64,000 bases of DNA, taken from contig NZ_CP053590.1 in the NCBI RefSeq assembly GCF_013365535.1, positions 5,260,501 through 5,324,500 on the forward strand, in the 5' to 3' direction. The first letter of the stretch is position 1, and every line of letters begins with the position of its first letter. Below are positions 63,140-64,000 of the stretch, piece by piece. This DNA is from Aquimarina sp. TRL1 (GTDB lineage: Bacteria > Bacteroidota > Bacteroidia > Flavobacteriales > Flavobacteriaceae). The notes under the pieces were generated by a model that ran no database searches, had not been told where the DNA came from, and saw nothing but the letters and a program-made list of their open reading frames with translations. Position numbers and translations under genes: made by a program.

Positions 63140-63382
63140 ATGAAAGCGTTAGGAGTTACAATTAATGTATTTTCAACAATTGTTTTGGGTATTCTATTCT
63201 TACTTCATAGTAGTTGTAAAAAGACGTCAATACCATTTAAAAAATTAGTTTTTGAAGAAAATAATATATCTACTGAAGCAATAGAATATGCTTCAAGTTT
63301 TTCGTCCTCAGGTACAGAAATTTATTTTTCAAAAAGTAATGACAAAGGTAACATTTTACCCTGCTTCTACACAGACTTATAA
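63140..63382 (+). pseudogene. Truncated lipoprotein gene fused to an attC right arm
   Basis: The 80-aa frame has a lipoprotein leader (lipobox HSSC, Cys26) and then SSFSSSGTEIYFSKSNDKG, the start of a WD40-like/PD40 (TolB-type) propeller as found in OmpA-linked or TolB proteins. After SKSND the DNA switches into AAGGTAACATTTTACCC, the inner part of an attC like that of cassette 11, and the frame stops there. Most of the propeller is missing, so the gene is broken by recombination with an attC. Confidence 0.6.
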
Positions 63383-63392
63383 CGTTAGGCTC
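63345..63392 (+). repeat. attC right-arm remnant
   Basis: AAGGTAACATTTTACCCTGC and the closing TTATAACG|TTAGGCTC match the right half of the cassette 11-type attC. The left half and R'' are missing. Crossover after G63384 begins the next cassette. Confidence 0.65.
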
Positions 63393-63399
63393 AATTAAA

Positions 63400-63966
63400 A
63401 TGAAACAATGTCAACTAATAACAGTAAGTACTTTTTTTTCTCAAGAACCGTTTGAAAACATCTTGACCAAGATATTTGATTTGACAAAAGTTTCCATAAA
63501 AGACTTATTTAGAAATAAATTGAGGAATGAAGCGGAATCTGAATTAGCTATTAAGATTCATAAATGTCTACAAGGCGGAAAATTAGTTTCAACCGACTTG
63601 ATTACCGAATTAATTAGAGAAAATATTGAGGGAATTACAAATGGAATTTTAATTACGGGGTACCCCAGAACAAAAGAACAATTAGACTCTTTAAGAAAAA
63701 TACTATGCGAATATGATTTCAAAATTAATAGATTATGGGTTTTGGAGTTAAAAAATAAAGAAGAACTTATTTCAGAACGGAATTATAAAAATGTTGAGAA
63801 AAAAATGAAAACTAAATTCCAGGAAGCTCTTAAATGGAATATAGAAATCGCAGAACTACTTAAAAACTCGAAGATTATTTCAAAAATTCATCTTGATTAT
63901 CCAATAAACTGGGATTCGGACGAAATCAAAACTAAAATAAAATCAGTACATAACACTATTAAGTGA
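63400..63966 (+). CDS. Cassette 17: adenylate-kinase-like protein without P-loop
   Basis: A 188-aa protein with the adenylate kinase signature: DLFRNKLRNEAESELAIKI, GGKLVSTDLITELIRENI (59-76) and ITGYPRTKEQLDSL (85-98), where Arg90 binds AMP in true enzymes. The N-terminus reads LITVSTFFSQEPFENILTKIF where GxPGxGKG should stand, so the Walker A Lys is missing and phosphate transfer is unlikely. It is short of the lid domain. It may be a nucleotide-binding decoy or regulator. The cassette start is at 63385; its attC lies beyond the window. Confidence 0.7.
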   Translation: MKQCQLITVSTFFSQEPFENILTKIFDLTKVSIKDLFRNKLRNEAESELAIKIHKCLQGGKLVSTDLITELIRENIEGITNGILITGYPRTKEQLDSLRKILCEYDFKINRLWVLELKNKEELISERNYKNVEKKMKTKFQEALKWNIEIAELLKNSKIISKIHLDYPINWDSDEIKTKIKSVHNTIK

Positions 63967-64000
63967 CCAATCGAATAGCTATTGTATTTTTGGCAAGGTG

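Larger units (their letters stand above)
46277..64000 (+). mobile_element. Integron-type gene cassette array
   Basis: Fifteen complete cassettes run head to tail from T46624 to G61036, followed by a partial sixteenth, a disrupted stretch and another cassette from T63385 to the window end. Boundaries were read from the G|TT core: each cassette begins TTRRRY-like, and its terminal attC starts with the reverse complement of that same beginning. Sizes are 0.6-1.6 kb, with one main gene each, all on the plus strand. Complete cassettes start at 46624, 47779, 49220, 50420, 51232, 52199, 53371, 54268, 54922, 55735, 57314, 57994, 58598, 59299 and 60415. Only an integrase remnant is present, so this is a damaged integron or a CALIN. 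Confidence 0.88.

Overview
The window looks like a piece of a marine Flavobacteriaceae chromosome (Bacteroidota). The evidence is low GC, TAnnTTTG-type -7 boxes, no clear Shine-Dalgarno sequences, many lipoproteins with short leaders, and family-typical genes: a DnaQ-UvrC-like fusion, YtxJ, a RprXY-like sensor pair, LytS/LytTR pairs and a DUF6503 protein. The genus is not decidable from this sequence; Aquimarina-like is only a guess.

Positions 1-45,918 are ordinary core genome. From left to right: a broken gene, a bactofilin, an esterase and an M1 aminopeptidase on the minus strand; an acetyltransferase, a SRPBCC protein and an Lrp regulator; a LytS/LytTR pair; lpdA; a beta-helix lipoprotein; a second LytTR system with a TPR histidine kinase; glyA and fahA; a Crp/Fnr regulator with an Fnr-like palindrome, a small membrane protein, a truncated globin and YtxJ; clpB; a TetR regulator with twin operators and a thioesterase; secreted phytase-like and phosphatase lipoproteins; smpB and pcm facing each other; a co-directional run of Gfo/Idh oxidoreductase, hydroxyacyl-CoA dehydrogenase, M23 peptidase, DUF1015, YggS and DnaQ-UvrC; a K+ channel overlapping miaA; and a minus-strand block of a two-component system, coaE, a YbbR-like protein and a glycosyltransferase.

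Positions about 46,277-64,000 are different: an integron-type gene-cassette array. It starts with the C-terminal remnant of an IntI-like tyrosine recombinase (46277-46579), then a 22-bp palindrome, then at least 15 complete cassettes head to tail. Each cassette begins at TTRRRY-type bases. Each ends in an attC-like site whose R'' core is the reverse complement of that cassette's own first bases (8-10 nt, perfect in 10 of 15). This internal bookkeeping is hard to explain except by integrase-made cassettes. Cargo is almost all unnamed: two HEPN-like proteins, a two-gene EEP-nuclease cassette, two GIY-YIG-type proteins, a DUF3885 protein present twice, an S41 protease lipoprotein, another lipoprotein, a small membrane protein and many orphans.

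The distal end (61-64 kb) is disturbed. One attC is eroded, a large P47-like TULIP gene lies in reverse orientation without an attC, a lipoprotein gene is cut and fused to an attC right arm, and an adenylate-kinase-like cassette lacks the P-loop. With the integrase truncated, the array looks stranded unless an integrase acts in trans. The attC sites fall into several structural families, and one of the duplicated cassettes carries a chimeric attC, so recombination inside attC sites also seems to have shaped the array.
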